Position numbers and translations under genes: made by a program. A stretch of 64,000 bases of DNA. Origin: Demequina sp. B12. GTDB lineage: Bacteria > Actinomycetota > Actinomycetes > Actinomycetales > Demequinaceae. The stretch is taken from the NCBI RefSeq assembly GCF_028823635.1, contig NZ_JAPEHU010000001.1, forward strand, positions 682,001 through 746,000, read 5' to 3'. Numbering within the stretch: the stretch's first letter is position 1; every line of letters starts with the position of its first letter. Under the pieces are notes generated by a model. That model saw only the letters and a program-made list of their open reading frames with translations, did no database searches and was not told the origin of the DNA. Shown piece by piece: positions 19,993 through 28,942 of this stretch.

Positions 19993-20601
19993 GTGATTCT
20001 CGCGATCGACACCTCCGCCGCAGTCTCCGCAGCACTCGTCCGCGACGACGCTGTGCTCGCCGAACGTGCCGAGTTCGCCCCCCGCGGCCACGCTGAGCTC
20101 CTCAGCGGGTTCATCGAGGGTTTGCTGGCCGATGCTGACGCCACCGGCGCCGACATCGAAGCGATCGTCGTGGGAACCGGCCCCGCCCCCTTCACCGGTT
20201 TGCGTGTGGGCCTGGTGACGGCCCGCACCATGGGATTCGCTTGGAACGTTCCCGTGTACGGCGTGTGCTCACTGGATGCACTCGCCGCCGCCCATGGAGG
20301 AGACGTCACCGTCGTCACGGACGCCCGCCGCAAAGAGGTCTACTGGGCCACGTATCGCGACGGCGAACGTCTCGATGGGCCACAGGTCTGCGCCGCCACC
20401 GACGTTCAGCCACACGGCACGGTCATCGGCCGGGGCGCACTGCTGTACCCCGAGGCCTTTCCCGGTGCCGAAGGAGGCGACCCCGACCCTGCCTGGCTCG
20501 CCCGCGTCTACCGCACCCAAGCATCGGCCGGCATCACCGACTTCCCGCTGGAACCGCTCTACCTGCGCCGCCCCGACGTTCACGGAGTACCCGGCGCTTG
20601 A
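19993..20601 (+). CDS. tsaB: tRNA t6A synthesis protein TsaB
   Basis: TsaB pairs with TsaD to make t6A at position 37 of ANN-reading tRNAs. The 202-residue ASKHA-fold protein begins MILAIDTSAAVSAALVRDDA and has VVGTGPAPFTGLRVGLVTAR and GVCSLDALAAAHGGDVTVVT, where the G-P-FTGLR motif is diagnostic. It lacks the TsaD metal-binding histidines. The stop TGA overlaps the rimI start (TTGA). Confidence 0.94.
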   Translation: MILAIDTSAAVSAALVRDDAVLAERAEFAPRGHAELLSGFIEGLLADADATGADIEAIVVGTGPAPFTGLRVGLVTARTMGFAWNVPVYGVCSLDALAAAHGGDVTVVTDARRKEVYWATYRDGERLDGPQVCAATDVQPHGTVIGRGALLYPEAFPGAEGGDPDPAWLARVYRTQASAGITDFPLEPLYLRRPDVHGVPGA

Positions 20602-21077
20602 TCGGAGTGACCGGCGCGCTCGGGGACAGCGACCAAGTCGCGGTCCGCGACCTCACGTACGAAGACCTCGAATGGGTAGCGCAACGCGAACGCGACATCT
20701 TTGGTCTCTCCGCCTGGTCGATCGGACTGATCCGCGAAGACTTCACCCACGGTTTCTCCCGGTGGCGCGGGATCGAAGTCGACGGACTCCTGTCCGGCTA
20801 CGCCGTCTACGGCTTCGAAGGTGACGCCTTCCACCTCATGAACCTTGCCATCGTCCCCGAAGCTCAACGCCAAGGCCTCGGCAAGGTCCTCATGGAGGAC
20901 TTCCTCGCCGAAGCGACCCGCGTTCAAGCGCCCGATGCCTGGCTCGAAGTTGCCGTGACCAACCGCTCCGCGCTCGCGCTCTACCGCACCTACGGGTTCG
21001 AAGACGTCCGCATCCGCGCCCGCTACTACCAACCCGAAGGCGTCGACGCATTGGTCATGCGCAAGCGATTGAGGTAA
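20598..21077 (+). CDS. rimI: Ribosomal-protein-alanine N-acetyltransferase (RimI-like)
   Basis: GNAT-fold enzyme that acetylates N-terminal Ala of S18 in E. coli; other targets are possible in Actinobacteria. About 159 residues with REDFTHGFSRWRGIEVDG, the acetyl-CoA loop LAIVPEAQRQGLGKVLMEDF and LEVAVTNRSALALYRTYGFE. The start is TTG at 20598, overlapping the tsaB stop, or an in-frame GTG at 20607. tsaE-tsaB-rimI is a classic cluster, but tsaD is displaced by 3.7 kb. Confidence 0.9.
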   Translation: MIGVTGALGDSDQVAVRDLTYEDLEWVAQRERDIFGLSAWSIGLIREDFTHGFSRWRGIEVDGLLSGYAVYGFEGDAFHLMNLAIVPEAQRQGLGKVLMEDFLAEATRVQAPDAWLEVAVTNRSALALYRTYGFEDVRIRARYYQPEGVDALVMRKRLR

Positions 21078-21085
21078 GGTCTGCG

Positions 21086-21143
21086 GCGGTCTGCCCAGCG
21101 CGCAGGCGCACGCGCGCCCCGCACGCGCATCGGCCCAGACCGC
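21086..21143 (+). terminator. Possible hairpin after rimI
   Basis: GCGGTCTG (21086-21093) and CAGACCGC (21136-21143) are perfect 8-bp arms around 42 bases that are themselves G+C-rich with GCGCG elements. It may end the glmS-rimI unit. One copy of the recurrent octamer (21127-21134) sits in the loop. Confidence 0.35.
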
Positions 21144-21183
21144 ACCGCCCGCAGCATTCCCGCACACCCGTGAGGACACCCCT

Positions 21184-22731
21184 GTGTCAACGAACGCCCC
21201 GATGACCGACCCCGCACCACAACCCACCCCCGTCACCGGCGCACCCGAAGCAGACGCGTCCTTCTCCGTGCGTGCCGCACTGCGCTCACCACGCATGCTC
21301 AAGACCGAAGTGCTGGCCGGCCTCGTCGTCGCACTCGCGCTCATCCCAGAAGCCATCGCGTTCTCCATCATCGCCGGCGTAGACCCGCGCATCGGCCTGT
21401 TCGCGTCCTTCACGATGGCCGTCACCATTGCGATCGTTGGTGGCCGCCCCGCGATGATCTCCGCCGCCACCGGAGCCGTTGCCCTCGTGGTGGCGCCCGT
21501 GGTCGCCGACCACGGAGTCGACTACCTCATCGCGACCGTCATCGTCGCAGGTGTACTCCAAGTGCTCATGGGCGTCCTGGGCGTCGCGAAGTTGATGCGC
21601 TTCATTCCCCGCTCCGTCATGGTGGGCTTCGTCAACGCGCTCGCAATCCTCATCTTCATGTCGCAGGTCACGCACCTTGTCGACGTGCCGTGGGCCGTCT
21701 ACCCGCTCGTCGCTGTGGGAATCGCCATCATGGTGCTCCTTCCCAAGTGGACCCAGATTGTGCCCGCACCGCTCATTGCGATCGTGCTGCTCACCGCGAC
21801 CACCGTGCTCGCCGCCATCAACGTCCCCACGGTCGGAGACGAAGGCGAACTGCCCGAGTCACTGCCGGAACTGCTCATCCCCGACGTGCCGTTCACATGG
21901 GAAACCCTCCAGATCGTGTTCCCCTTCGCCATGGCCATGGCACTCGTGGGACTGCTGGAGTCCCTGCTGACGGCGAAGCTCGTCGATGACGTCACCGACA
22001 CCCACTCCAACAAGACCCGCGAGGCCTGGGGCCAGGGCGTCGCCAACGTCGTCACCGGTTTCTTTGGCGGCATGGGTGGTTGCGCGATGATCGGCCAGAC
22101 CATGATCAACGTGAAGGCCTCCGGTGCCCGCACCCGCATCTCCACATTCCTGGCAGGTGTATTCCTGCTCATCCTGGTCGTGGGACTCGGCGACATCGTC
22201 GCCGTCATCCCCATGGCGGCCCTGGTAGCCGTAATGATCATGGTGTCCGTCGGCACCTTCGACTGGCACTCCATCAACCCCCGCACCCTGCGCGCCATGC
22301 CCAAGTCCGAAACCGCAGTGATGCTCATCACCGTCATCGTGACCGTCGCCACCCACAACCTGGCCTACGGCGTCCTCGCGGGCGTCCTGGTCGCCATGGT
22401 GTTGTTCGCACGCCGCGTCGCCCACATGACCACCGTCACCCGCCTCGATGCCTCCGACGAAGACGGCGAACGCGTGTACGCCGTATCCGGAGAACTGTTC
22501 TTCGCCTCGTCCAACGACCTGGTGTACCAGTTCGACTACTCCGGCGACCCGCAGCGCATCGTGATCGACATGTCCGGAGCCCACATCTGGGACGCCTCCA
22601 CCGTCGCATCGCTCGATGCCGTCAAGACCAAGTATGAGTCCCGTGGCAAGACCGTCGAGATCATCGGCTTGAACGACGACTCCGCTGCACGGCACGGCCG
22701 ACTGTCCGGGAACCTCGGAGCCGGGCACTAG
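21184..22731 (+). CDS. SulP-family anion transporter with STAS domain
   Basis: SulP/SLC26 transporters move sulfate, bicarbonate or related anions across the cytoplasmic membrane. The 515-residue protein has a polar N-tail of about 30 residues, then about ten or more hydrophobic segments starting with LAGLVVALALIPEAIAFSII. The family markers GVDPRIGLFASFTMAV and GGMGGCAMIGQTMIN are present. A shortened C-terminal STAS domain ends with IVIDMSGAHIWDASTVASLD. Start is GTG at 21184 after GAGGACA. The anion is not deducible from sequence; there are no sulfate-assimilation genes near by. Confidence 0.9.
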   Translation: MSTNAPMTDPAPQPTPVTGAPEADASFSVRAALRSPRMLKTEVLAGLVVALALIPEAIAFSIIAGVDPRIGLFASFTMAVTIAIVGGRPAMISAATGAVALVVAPVVADHGVDYLIATVIVAGVLQVLMGVLGVAKLMRFIPRSVMVGFVNALAILIFMSQVTHLVDVPWAVYPLVAVGIAIMVLLPKWTQIVPAPLIAIVLLTATTVLAAINVPTVGDEGELPESLPELLIPDVPFTWETLQIVFPFAMAMALVGLLESLLTAKLVDDVTDTHSNKTREAWGQGVANVVTGFFGGMGGCAMIGQTMINVKASGARTRISTFLAGVFLLILVVGLGDIVAVIPMAALVAVMIMVSVGTFDWHSINPRTLRAMPKSETAVMLITVIVTVATHNLAYGVLAGVLVAMVLFARRVAHMTTVTRLDASDEDGERVYAVSGELFFASSNDLVYQFDYSGDPQRIVIDMSGAHIWDASTVASLDAVKTKYESRGKTVEIIGLNDDSAARHGRLSGNLGAGH

Positions 22732-22891
22732 CGCCGCACCTCCCTTGTGCGGGCTGCTGGTGCGTGCCAAAGTGACTGAACTCCAGCATCGGCCCGCTTG
22801 AAGCCCGGCGTGTCCGGCCCCAACGTCCCGTATCTCAGTCAGTTCTGCACAGGACCAGTCGCGATGGGTAGCGAAAGCTGCCCCCGGTCGC

Positions 22892-22897
22892 TAGCGT
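22892..22897 (+). promoter_or_regulatory. -10-like element of a leaderless acetyltransferase gene
   Basis: TAGCGT ends 6 bases before the ATG at 22904. No ribosome-binding site or clear -35 is seen. Confidence 0.45.
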
Positions 22898-22903
22898 TGC
22901 GCC

Positions 22904-23593
22904 ATGTCGCACCGCCCTGTAGACCCTGACCTCGCACGGCTCTGGCCTGCAGCCGCGCTGAGCGTGCGCGCCGGCGACCTGGAACTGCGCTGGATGGACG
23001 ACGCCCTGTTGCTCGATGTCGCAGACCTCGCCGGACAGGGCATCCACGCGGATGGCGCTACGCCGTTCACCGTCCCGTGGACGCAAGGCACCCCGGACCA
23101 GGTGGCTCGGAATGCTCTGACCTATCAGTGGTCTGCCCGCAACCAGGTCAGTCCGCAGGTGTTGGTGCTCGAACTCGCCGTGCTACGCGACGGCAAGCCC
23201 GTGGGCGTGCAGGCCGCGCACAGCACGAACTGGGCAGTCCTCAAGGAAGCCGAGACCGGCTCCTGGCTGGGCCTCGACTATCACGGACAGGGGATCGGCA
23301 CCCGCATGCGGATCATGATGCTTGCGCTGATGTTCGATGGCCTGGGTGCGGCTCACATCACCTCGGCTGCCTATGACGACAACGGACCCTCCAACGCGGT
23401 GTCACGCAAGGCCGGGTACCAGCCGGACGGCCTTCTACGGGATGTGCGCCAGGGCGAAGCCGCGATCCTGAACCGGTGGCGCATGACCCGCGAACGCTGG
23501 AGCGAAGTGCGGGACCACAACCTAGGCGTACTAGGAGCACCTCTCGTCATCGACGGTGCTGAGGCCGTGCGGGAACAGATCCAGGAAGCCTGA
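22904..23593 (+). CDS. GNAT-family N-acetyltransferase
   Basis: A 229-residue acetyltransferase of the RimJ/RimL-like type. After an N-terminal beta region come VLVLELAVLRDGKPVGVQAA, GSWLGLDYHGQGIGTRMRIM (the acetyl-CoA loop, G-x-GIGT) and SAAYDDNGPSNAVSRKAGYQ, the usual 'SNAVSRKxGY' motif. The substrate is unknown. It stands alone and is convergent with the DUF3817 gene. It is part of the block inserted between rimI and tsaD. Confidence 0.88.
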   Translation: MSHRPVDPDLARLWPAAALSVRAGDLELRWMDDALLLDVADLAGQGIHADGATPFTVPWTQGTPDQVARNALTYQWSARNQVSPQVLVLELAVLRDGKPVGVQAAHSTNWAVLKEAETGSWLGLDYHGQGIGTRMRIMMLALMFDGLGAAHITSAAYDDNGPSNAVSRKAGYQPDGLLRDVRQGEAAILNRWRMTRERWSEVRDHNLGVLGAPLVIDGAEAVREQIQEA

Positions 23594-23642
23594 CCGCGAG
23601 TTGCTGCCGTGCACAAGGCCGCAGCGCCACCGACAACGCCAG

Positions 23643-23996
23643 TTAGACCGCGTCGAGCCGGCCCGTCTTGCGCAGCCACATCTCCATGGGCACGGTGGTG
23701 AAGGGCGGCACGGCTGCGATGAGTGCGGCCAGCAGAACCCACAGGCTCCACTTGCGTTGATAAGCGACGATCAGCGTGACAAGGCCGTACACCATGAAGG
23801 CGATGCCGTGGATGGGGCCAAAGATGGTGACACCCAGCTCGGTGACGTGCAGCACATGCTCCATCAGCATGCCGATCAGCAGGCCGGCCCACGTGACCGC
23901 CTCCACCAACGCCAGCGCGACATAGGCGCGGGACGTGGCAGGAAGGTGGGCGAAGGGGGTGCGGGTGGCAGCGGGGGACGGCGCTGTCTGGGTCAC
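23643..23996 (-). CDS. DUF3817 integral membrane protein
   Basis: A 117-residue protein with about three membrane segments: YVALALVEAVTWAGLLIGML, FGPIHGIAFMVYGLVTLIVA and WVLLAALIAAVPPFTTVPME. GPIHGIAFM is a family marker. DUF3817 proteins are small actinobacterial membrane proteins of unknown role. The GTG start shares a base with the TAG stop of the nitroreductase gene upstream, so the two are co-translated. A second DUF3817 gene is at 49278-49661. Confidence 0.85.
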   Translation of the reverse strand: MTQTAPSPAATRTPFAHLPATSRAYVALALVEAVTWAGLLIGMLMEHVLHVTELGVTIFGPIHGIAFMVYGLVTLIVAYQRKWSLWVLLAALIAAVPPFTTVPMEMWLRKTGRLDAV

Positions 23997-24592
23997 TAGA
24001 ACTCCTTGATGGCGATGTCGGTGGTGATGCGGCCCTTGCGGTCGCCGGCTCCGTGGTCGTCGGCTGGGTGGCCCACGAGGAGGATAAGTTCGGACCGCCA
24101 GGTTGAGTCGTCGAAGAGGTCGGCGTCGAGGGCGTCGCGGTCGAACCCGCCAACGGGACGCACCGCGAGACCGGCGCCACGCAGGCCAACGATCAGGTAG
24201 CCAATCTGCAGCATCGCGTTGGTGTGTGCGGTGCGGATGCGGGACTCGGGATTGGCCTCGAGTTTGGCGGCGAGGTCCGGTGAACCGCCAGTGAGTGCGT
24301 GGTGGTCGTGGAAGCGGTCGTCACGTGCGGCCACGAGTACGAGCGGTGCGGACTCCACCTTGGCCTGGTTGCCTGCGGCGGCGTGCTGGGTGACGCGGGC
24401 GCGGCCTTCCTGGGACGTGATGGCGGCGAGGCGGAGCGGCACGGTGTTGAACGCGGTGGGTCCCCACTTGATGAGGTCCCAGACGTCGCGGACGGTATCC
24501 ATGGACACCGGCTCATCGGAGAAGTTCAGGGTGGAGCGCGCTGCGAGAAAGAGCGCGTCGCGTGCGGCAGCGTCGAGCGTAAAACGGGACAT
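23996..24592 (-). CDS. Nitroreductase-family protein (RutE/HadB-like)
   Basis: FMN-dependent oxidoreductase fold. About 198 residues with ARSTLNFSDEPVSMDTVRDV, the WDLIKWGPTAFNTVPLRLAA stretch, HTNAMLQIGYLIVGLRGAGL and RPVGGFDRDAL. This resembles the malonic-semialdehyde reductase (RutE) branch, but there are no pyrimidine-degradation genes around it. I use the ATG at 24592 (MSRFTLD); an ATG three codons upstream (24601) is an alternative. Co-translated with DUF3817. Confidence 0.85.
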   Translation of the reverse strand: MSRFTLDAAARDALFLAARSTLNFSDEPVSMDTVRDVWDLIKWGPTAFNTVPLRLAAITSQEGRARVTQHAAAGNQAKVESAPLVLVAARDDRFHDHHALTGGSPDLAAKLEANPESRIRTAHTNAMLQIGYLIVGLRGAGLAVRPVGGFDRDALDADLFDDSTWRSELILLVGHPADDHGAGDRKGRITTDIAIKEF

Positions 24593-24773
24593 GTCAACCA
24601 TTGTCGCGTGGATTTTGGGGTCCTTGGTCCGGTTGGTGTGCGGGGTGTGTGCCGTCCCTGACATGAGGGTGCTCGCCTGGGCGGCGTGTCGGGCCCGGCG
24701 CGCCGCGTCTGCCAGAGTGTTGGTGTCAGGGACGGCCCGGCTGCCCCCTCATCTGAGGCTCATACTCAGCAAC

Positions 24774-24779
24774 TAGACT
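24774..24779 (+). promoter_or_regulatory. -10 element of leaderless tsaD
   Basis: TAGACT ends 6 bases before the tsaD GTG. This is the clearest of the leaderless cases: good -10, exact spacing and no ribosome-binding site. Confidence 0.5.
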
Positions 24780-24785
24780 CGTGCC

Positions 24786-25823
24786 GTGGCTTTGGTACTG
24801 GGAATTGAGAGCACCTGCGATGAGACGGGTGTGGCACTTGTGGAGGACACCGAACTCCTGGTGGATGTGACGGCGTCCTCGATGGATGAGCATGCGCGCT
24901 TTGGCGGGATTGTGCCTGAGGTTGCGAGCCGTGCTCATTTGGAGGCGTTTGTTCCCACGCTTGAGGAGGCGCTCACGCGTGCGGGCAAGACTCTGAGCGA
25001 CGTGGATGCGATTGCGGTTGCTGCGGGTCCGGGCCTGGTGGGTTCGTTGACGGTGGGTAATGCGGCAGCGAAGTCGCTTGCGGTGGCGTTGGGCAAGCCC
25101 CTGCATGGCGTGAACCACGTGATTGGCCACGCGGCGGTGGATGAGCTTGTCCACGGTGAGTTCCCTGAGAAGGTCATGGCGCTGGTGGTGTCGGGCGGTC
25201 ACACGTCGTTGCTGAAGATCGACGATGTCGCGACCAAGGTGACGGAGCTTGGCCACACGCTGGACGATGCTGCGGGTGAGGCCTTCGACAAGGTGGGACG
25301 TCTGCTCGAACTGCCGTACCCCGGTGGACCCCACATTGACCGCCTCGCACGCGAAGGCGACCCCACTGCGATTCCGTTCCCGCGTGCCCTCACTGCGCCC
25401 AAGTTTCAAGAGAAGCACGCCTATGACTTTTCGTTCTCTGGCCTCAAGACCGCGGTGGCGCGGTGGGTGGAGCGTGAGCGTGATGCGGGACGCGAGATTC
25501 CGATCGAGGACGTCGCGGCATCGTTCGCCGATGCCGTGGCCGACGTGCTCGTCATGAAAACCCTCAACGCGTGCCGCGAGCACGACATTGACACCCTCGT
25601 CATTGGCGGTGGCTTCTCCGCCAACTCGCAGCTGCGCGAGATGGCGACCCGGCGCGGTGAGGAGGCGGGCATTGATGTCCGCATTCCGCCCATCCGGTAT
25701 TGCACGGATAACGGCGCGATGATTGCGGCGCTCGGGTCTGCGGTGGTGCGGCGGGGGATCGCGCCGTCGAGTGTGGGCTACGGCGTGGATTCGTCGATGC
25801 CGTTGACTCGCGTGGTTGCTTGA
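24786..25823 (+). CDS. tsaD: tRNA N6-adenosine threonylcarbamoyltransferase TsaD
   Basis: The catalytic subunit of t6A synthesis; it transfers the threonylcarbamoyl group to A37 of tRNA. The 345-residue protein begins [20 protein letters not shown], has the metal-binding [14 protein letters not shown] (two His), [15 protein letters not shown], the [19 protein letters not shown] segment and [14 protein letters not shown]. Start is GTG. It is separated from tsaE-tsaB-rimI by four unrelated genes. Confidence 0.96.
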   Translation: MALVLGIESTCDETGVALVEDTELLVDVTASSMDEHARFGGIVPEVASRAHLEAFVPTLEEALTRAGKTLSDVDAIAVAAGPGLVGSLTVGNAAAKSLAVALGKPLHGVNHVIGHAAVDELVHGEFPEKVMALVVSGGHTSLLKIDDVATKVTELGHTLDDAAGEAFDKVGRLLELPYPGGPHIDRLAREGDPTAIPFPRALTAPKFQEKHAYDFSFSGLKTAVARWVERERDAGREIPIEDVAASFADAVADVLVMKTLNACREHDIDTLVIGGGFSANSQLREMATRRGEEAGIDVRIPPIRYCTDNGAMIAALGSAVVRRGIAPSSVGYGVDSSMPLTRVVA

Positions 25824-25829
25824 GTCGCT

Positions 25830-27548
25830 GTGGCGGGCCGGCGTCATTCGGCAGCGTGGGGGGCGCTGGCTGCGCTGATGGTGGCGTTCACATTGACGAT
25901 GGTGGTGACGGCGTCGCCGTGGGGCGGCGCTCCGGAGCAGTCCGATGCAGGGGCCGGGCAGGAGTCGCGCGCACCTGACGCTGGGGACGACGACGCGGAT
26001 GACGCGGGCGAGGTGACAGCGTCGCCGGTGCCAGGAGTGCCGGCGGATGCGGGGACGTGGGGTGCGTTGTTTCCAGCGCTTGAAGTTCGTGGCCCGGGTT
26101 TGGTGTGGGGGCCGTCGTTGACGGAGGTCGCTGCGGCGAAGGCCGATGCGCAGGCACTGTCACTGGAGGATGCTGCCGGCCAGGTGGTGGTGGCGCAGTG
26201 GAACAGCCCTGATGCGGCTGGTGCTGCGGAGTTGGTGGCTGAGCTGAACTTGGCGGGCATCATCGTGATGGGCGGCGCTGTCGAGAGCGCCAACCAAGTG
26301 AGTGAACTTACTCAGGCGATTCGCGAGGCGGGTGGAGATCGCGACTGGGGGACGATCGTCAGCGTGGACGAAGAGGGCGGCACGGTGTCGCGTTTGCGCG
26401 GTGTTGTGCCTGGGATGCCTGGTTTCATGGCGGCGGGCGCGGCGCGGGACAAGTCCGCGGTGACGCAGGCGTACCTGCACCAGGCTGCCGATGTCCGGAG
26501 TCTGGGCTTCACGATGGACTTTGCGCCGGTGGCCGATGTCACGGCGGGCCTGAGCGATCCCGTCATTCGTTCCCGTGCAGCGGGCGACGATCCGCAGAAC
26601 GTCGCCAGCACAGTGGTGGCCGCCACCGGTGGCTACGTGCAGGGCGGGGTTGTCCCCGTCATCAAACACTTCCCGGGGCACGGGTCGGTCGACGTGGACT
26701 CCCACTACGGACTGCCGGCTCAGACGGACCGGGTCGCGACGCTGGAGAAGCGTGACTTTGTGCCTTTCGCCCAAGCGATTGACGCGGGTGCGCCGGCGGT
26801 CATGATGGGCCACATCGCGGTGAAGGAGTGGGGTGACCTCCCGGCCTCGCTCAACCCCAAGGCGTACAGCTACCTGCGTGAGCAGTTGGGATTCACGGGG
26901 CTTGCGGTGACGGATGCGCTCAACATGGGCGCGATCCAGGATGAGTGGGATTCGGGGGAGTCAGCAGTGGCCGCTCTTGCTGCAGGAGCCGATGTGGTGT
27001 TGCTGCCGCAGGATCCGCGGGCGGCACGTGATGCGATCGTTGCGGCCGTGGAGGCGGGAGACCTGGACCGCGCACGGTTGGATGACGCGGTGGCGCGGGT
27101 GATCGTGGCGGGGCGCTGGCAAGCGGGGCTCGACACGTCCGTCGAGGCCGGGGGAGGGTACGCGTATGACCTTGCGCTCGCTGGTGCCACGGTGGCCACC
27201 TCCGAGTGTGGGGGGTCGCTGGTCGGGGACAGCGTCACGATCTCCGGTGGCTCGGACGGTAACCGGGCGGCACTGACCAAGGCGCTTGAAGCGCGTGGTG
27301 TCACGGTGGGGAGTGGCGGCACCAGCATCGGCTTGACGGGAAGTGATAGCTCCGCAGCATCAGCCGATGTCGTGGTGGCGTTGCGAGGTCCGTGGGGGCT
27401 GGAAGACGCGAAAGCGCGCACGTATGTGGGGATGTATGGCAGCAGTGGTTCTGTCATGAATGCGCTCGCGGACATCCTCACGGGTGCCGCTCCGCCAGGT
27501 GGGACGTGGCCGGTCGCTCTCGACCTGCCCGTCGAGGTGTGTTCCTGA
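25830..27548 (+). CDS. Exported glycoside hydrolase family 3 (beta-N-acetylhexosaminidase-like)
   Basis: Likely cleaves GlcNAc residues from peptidoglycan fragments or other glycans outside the membrane. The 572-residue protein has an N-terminal signal/anchor (WGALAALMVAFTLTMVVTAS) and an Asp/Glu-rich linker. The GH3 barrel follows, with IVSVDEEGGTVSRLRG, then VIKHFPGHGSVDVDSHYGLP (the NagZ KHFPGHG motif), VMMGHIAVKEW and the nucleophile Asp in LAVTDALNMGAI. A Ser/Gly-rich C-terminal domain ends the protein. GTG start, 6 bp after tsaD. Confidence 0.88.
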   Translation: MAGRRHSAAWGALAALMVAFTLTMVVTASPWGGAPEQSDAGAGQESRAPDAGDDDADDAGEVTASPVPGVPADAGTWGALFPALEVRGPGLVWGPSLTEVAAAKADAQALSLEDAAGQVVVAQWNSPDAAGAAELVAELNLAGIIVMGGAVESANQVSELTQAIREAGGDRDWGTIVSVDEEGGTVSRLRGVVPGMPGFMAAGAARDKSAVTQAYLHQAADVRSLGFTMDFAPVADVTAGLSDPVIRSRAAGDDPQNVASTVVAATGGYVQGGVVPVIKHFPGHGSVDVDSHYGLPAQTDRVATLEKRDFVPFAQAIDAGAPAVMMGHIAVKEWGDLPASLNPKAYSYLREQLGFTGLAVTDALNMGAIQDEWDSGESAVAALAAGADVVLLPQDPRAARDAIVAAVEAGDLDRARLDDAVARVIVAGRWQAGLDTSVEAGGGYAYDLALAGATVATSECGGSLVGDSVTISGGSDGNRAALTKALEARGVTVGSGGTSIGLTGSDSSAASADVVVALRGPWGLEDAKARTYVGMYGSSGSVMNALADILTGAAPPGGTWPVALDLPVEVCS

Positions 27549-27578
27549 CGAGGGTCCTGTGACCGTCGGCAGAGGCGC

Positions 27579-28748
27579 CTAGAGAGGCTCCACGATCAAC
27601 GCCGCCCGGTGGCCGGGCATCCGGGTCAGGATGAGGGTGGCGCGCTGGGTGCCGCGGAGCTTGAGTTGTGGGCGCAACTGTTCTGGGGTGATGTCGACGC
27701 CGCGCTTCTTGATGTCAACGGCGCCCACGTTGCGAGCCTTCAGCGCTGCGGCGATCGCTTTGGTTTTCAAGGGAAGGACCTCGACAACCCGGTAGCCCCT
27801 CATGAAGGGGGAGTCGATCGCGGTGTTCGCGGTGAGGTAGGCGATGGACTCGTCGATGAGGTGAGTTGCGGTCCGGTCTGCCACGGCACCAATAAGGCCC
27901 GCGCGGATGACGGCGCCGTCAGGTTCGTACACGTACTCCCCAAGGTCACCTGTATCTGCCCGGTGGGTGTCCCCGGCGATCCGGTGTGCCTGGCCGTCGC
28001 GTAGCACGAGCGCCACGTGTCCTGGAGTGTGTGCCAACGGCCCGCACCACAGTGACGCCTCCACCACGCTGCCGTCCACGCTGACCCATTCCGCTTCCAC
28101 TTCAGGGGGAATCATGTCGTGGGCGACGGCCGGGCCCACCTTCACGCCCACGGCGGGGTGCAGGTCACGAAGGCCCAGCACCCAGTCCAGGGAAGGGGAG
28201 TAGTCCTGAGGATCGTGGCGGCGGCCGCGAGCATTGCGGCGGGCGGGGTCCACGAAGTAGCCGTCTACCTCGAGGTGGGCCGCGACCTCTGTCGAGTCGG
28301 CGTGTACGACCTGTGCTTCTGGCCAGTGGCGGAGGTTGTGATCAGCGATCAGGGCGGTGGCCTCGTCCCTTTCGACAGCGGTCACCGTGAGACCCAGCGC
28401 GCTCATTGCCATGGCATCCGCGCCGATGCCACAGGTCAGGTCCGCTACCCGCGTCACTCCCGCATCGCGAAAGCGGGCCGCGTGGCGGGCCGCGACCTCG
28501 AGCCGGGTTGCCTGCTCAAGACCATCCTGGGTGAGCAACATCCCGGCGGCAAAGTCGCCAAACTTTACTCGGGCATCGGCCCGTAGCCGTGACTGCGTGA
28601 GCACACCGGACACCAGTTCCGGAGCTACCCCTTGAGCACGCATGGAGGTGCCTAACGCCATCGCTTCTGCTTCGACGTACGGCGGCATGGCCTCGACCAA
28701 GGCCCACCCGTCGGGGGAGGTCAGGAGGCGCGCAATCGCAGGGTCCAT
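27579..28748 (-). CDS. Class I SAM-dependent methyltransferase with THUMP-like domain
   Basis: A 389-residue protein. The middle holds a Rossmann methyltransferase fold: VADLTCGIGADAMAMSALGL (SAM loop), VTAVERDEATALIADHNL and YFVDPARRNARGRRHDP, an NPPY-like catalytic position. The C-terminal region (VEVLPLKTKAIAAALKARNV, DIKKRGVDITPEQLRPQL) matches the THUMP-like domain found with RNA methyltransferases. The substrate is unknown and probably RNA. The ATG at 28748 is 6 bases after an AAGACT hexamer. Confidence 0.8.
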   Translation of the reverse strand: MDPAIARLLTSPDGWALVEAMPPYVEAEAMALGTSMRAQGVAPELVSGVLTQSRLRADARVKFGDFAAGMLLTQDGLEQATRLEVAARHAARFRDAGVTRVADLTCGIGADAMAMSALGLTVTAVERDEATALIADHNLRHWPEAQVVHADSTEVAAHLEVDGYFVDPARRNARGRRHDPQDYSPSLDWVLGLRDLHPAVGVKVGPAVAHDMIPPEVEAEWVSVDGSVVEASLWCGPLAHTPGHVALVLRDGQAHRIAGDTHRADTGDLGEYVYEPDGAVIRAGLIGAVADRTATHLIDESIAYLTANTAIDSPFMRGYRVVEVLPLKTKAIAAALKARNVGAVDIKKRGVDITPEQLRPQLKLRGTQRATLILTRMPGHRAALIVEPL

Positions 28749-28754
28749 GGGGTG

Positions 28755-28760
28755 AGTCTT
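28755..28760 (-). promoter_or_regulatory. -10-like element of the leaderless methyltransferase gene
   Basis: Minus-strand AAGACT ends 6 bases before the ATG at 28748. It lies back to back with the groES promoter region. Confidence 0.4.
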
Positions 28761-28787
28761 TCACGGTGGGTGAACAGGCGGCATATT
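28760..28787 (+). promoter_or_regulatory. Possible groES promoter
   Basis: TTCACG (28760-28765), 16-bp spacer, CATATT (28782-28787). RNA would start inside the CIRCE operator, the usual arrangement for HrcA-repressed promoters. The match to consensus is only moderate. Confidence 0.4.
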
Positions 28788-28790
28788 CGT

Positions 28791-28817
28791 TTAGCACTCG
28801 CTAGGCGTGAGTGCTAA
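28791..28817 (+). promoter_or_regulatory. CIRCE operator (HrcA binding site)
   Basis: TTAGCACTC, nine bases, GAGTGCTAA: an exact match to the CIRCE consensus. HrcA binds here and represses chaperonin genes until heat shock. The operator lies 125 bp before the groES start. It implies that an hrcA gene exists elsewhere in the genome. Confidence 0.97.
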
Positions 28818-28942
28818 ATTGGGCAGTGCTCCGCACCTGGAGCCCGTAGTTCTTATGGCAGCCGGACTGACCCCCGCGACGGCAGCACGGACGCCAGAAC
28901 ACGGAACCTAACTGTCAAGGATTACGGAAGGTGAGGTCCGCT

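Noticed and set aside
22732-22903. Regulatory RNA in the gap after the SulP gene
   Set aside because: Partly matching GTGACTGAAC and CAGTCAGTTC words occur, but no stable fold or known class could be made out.
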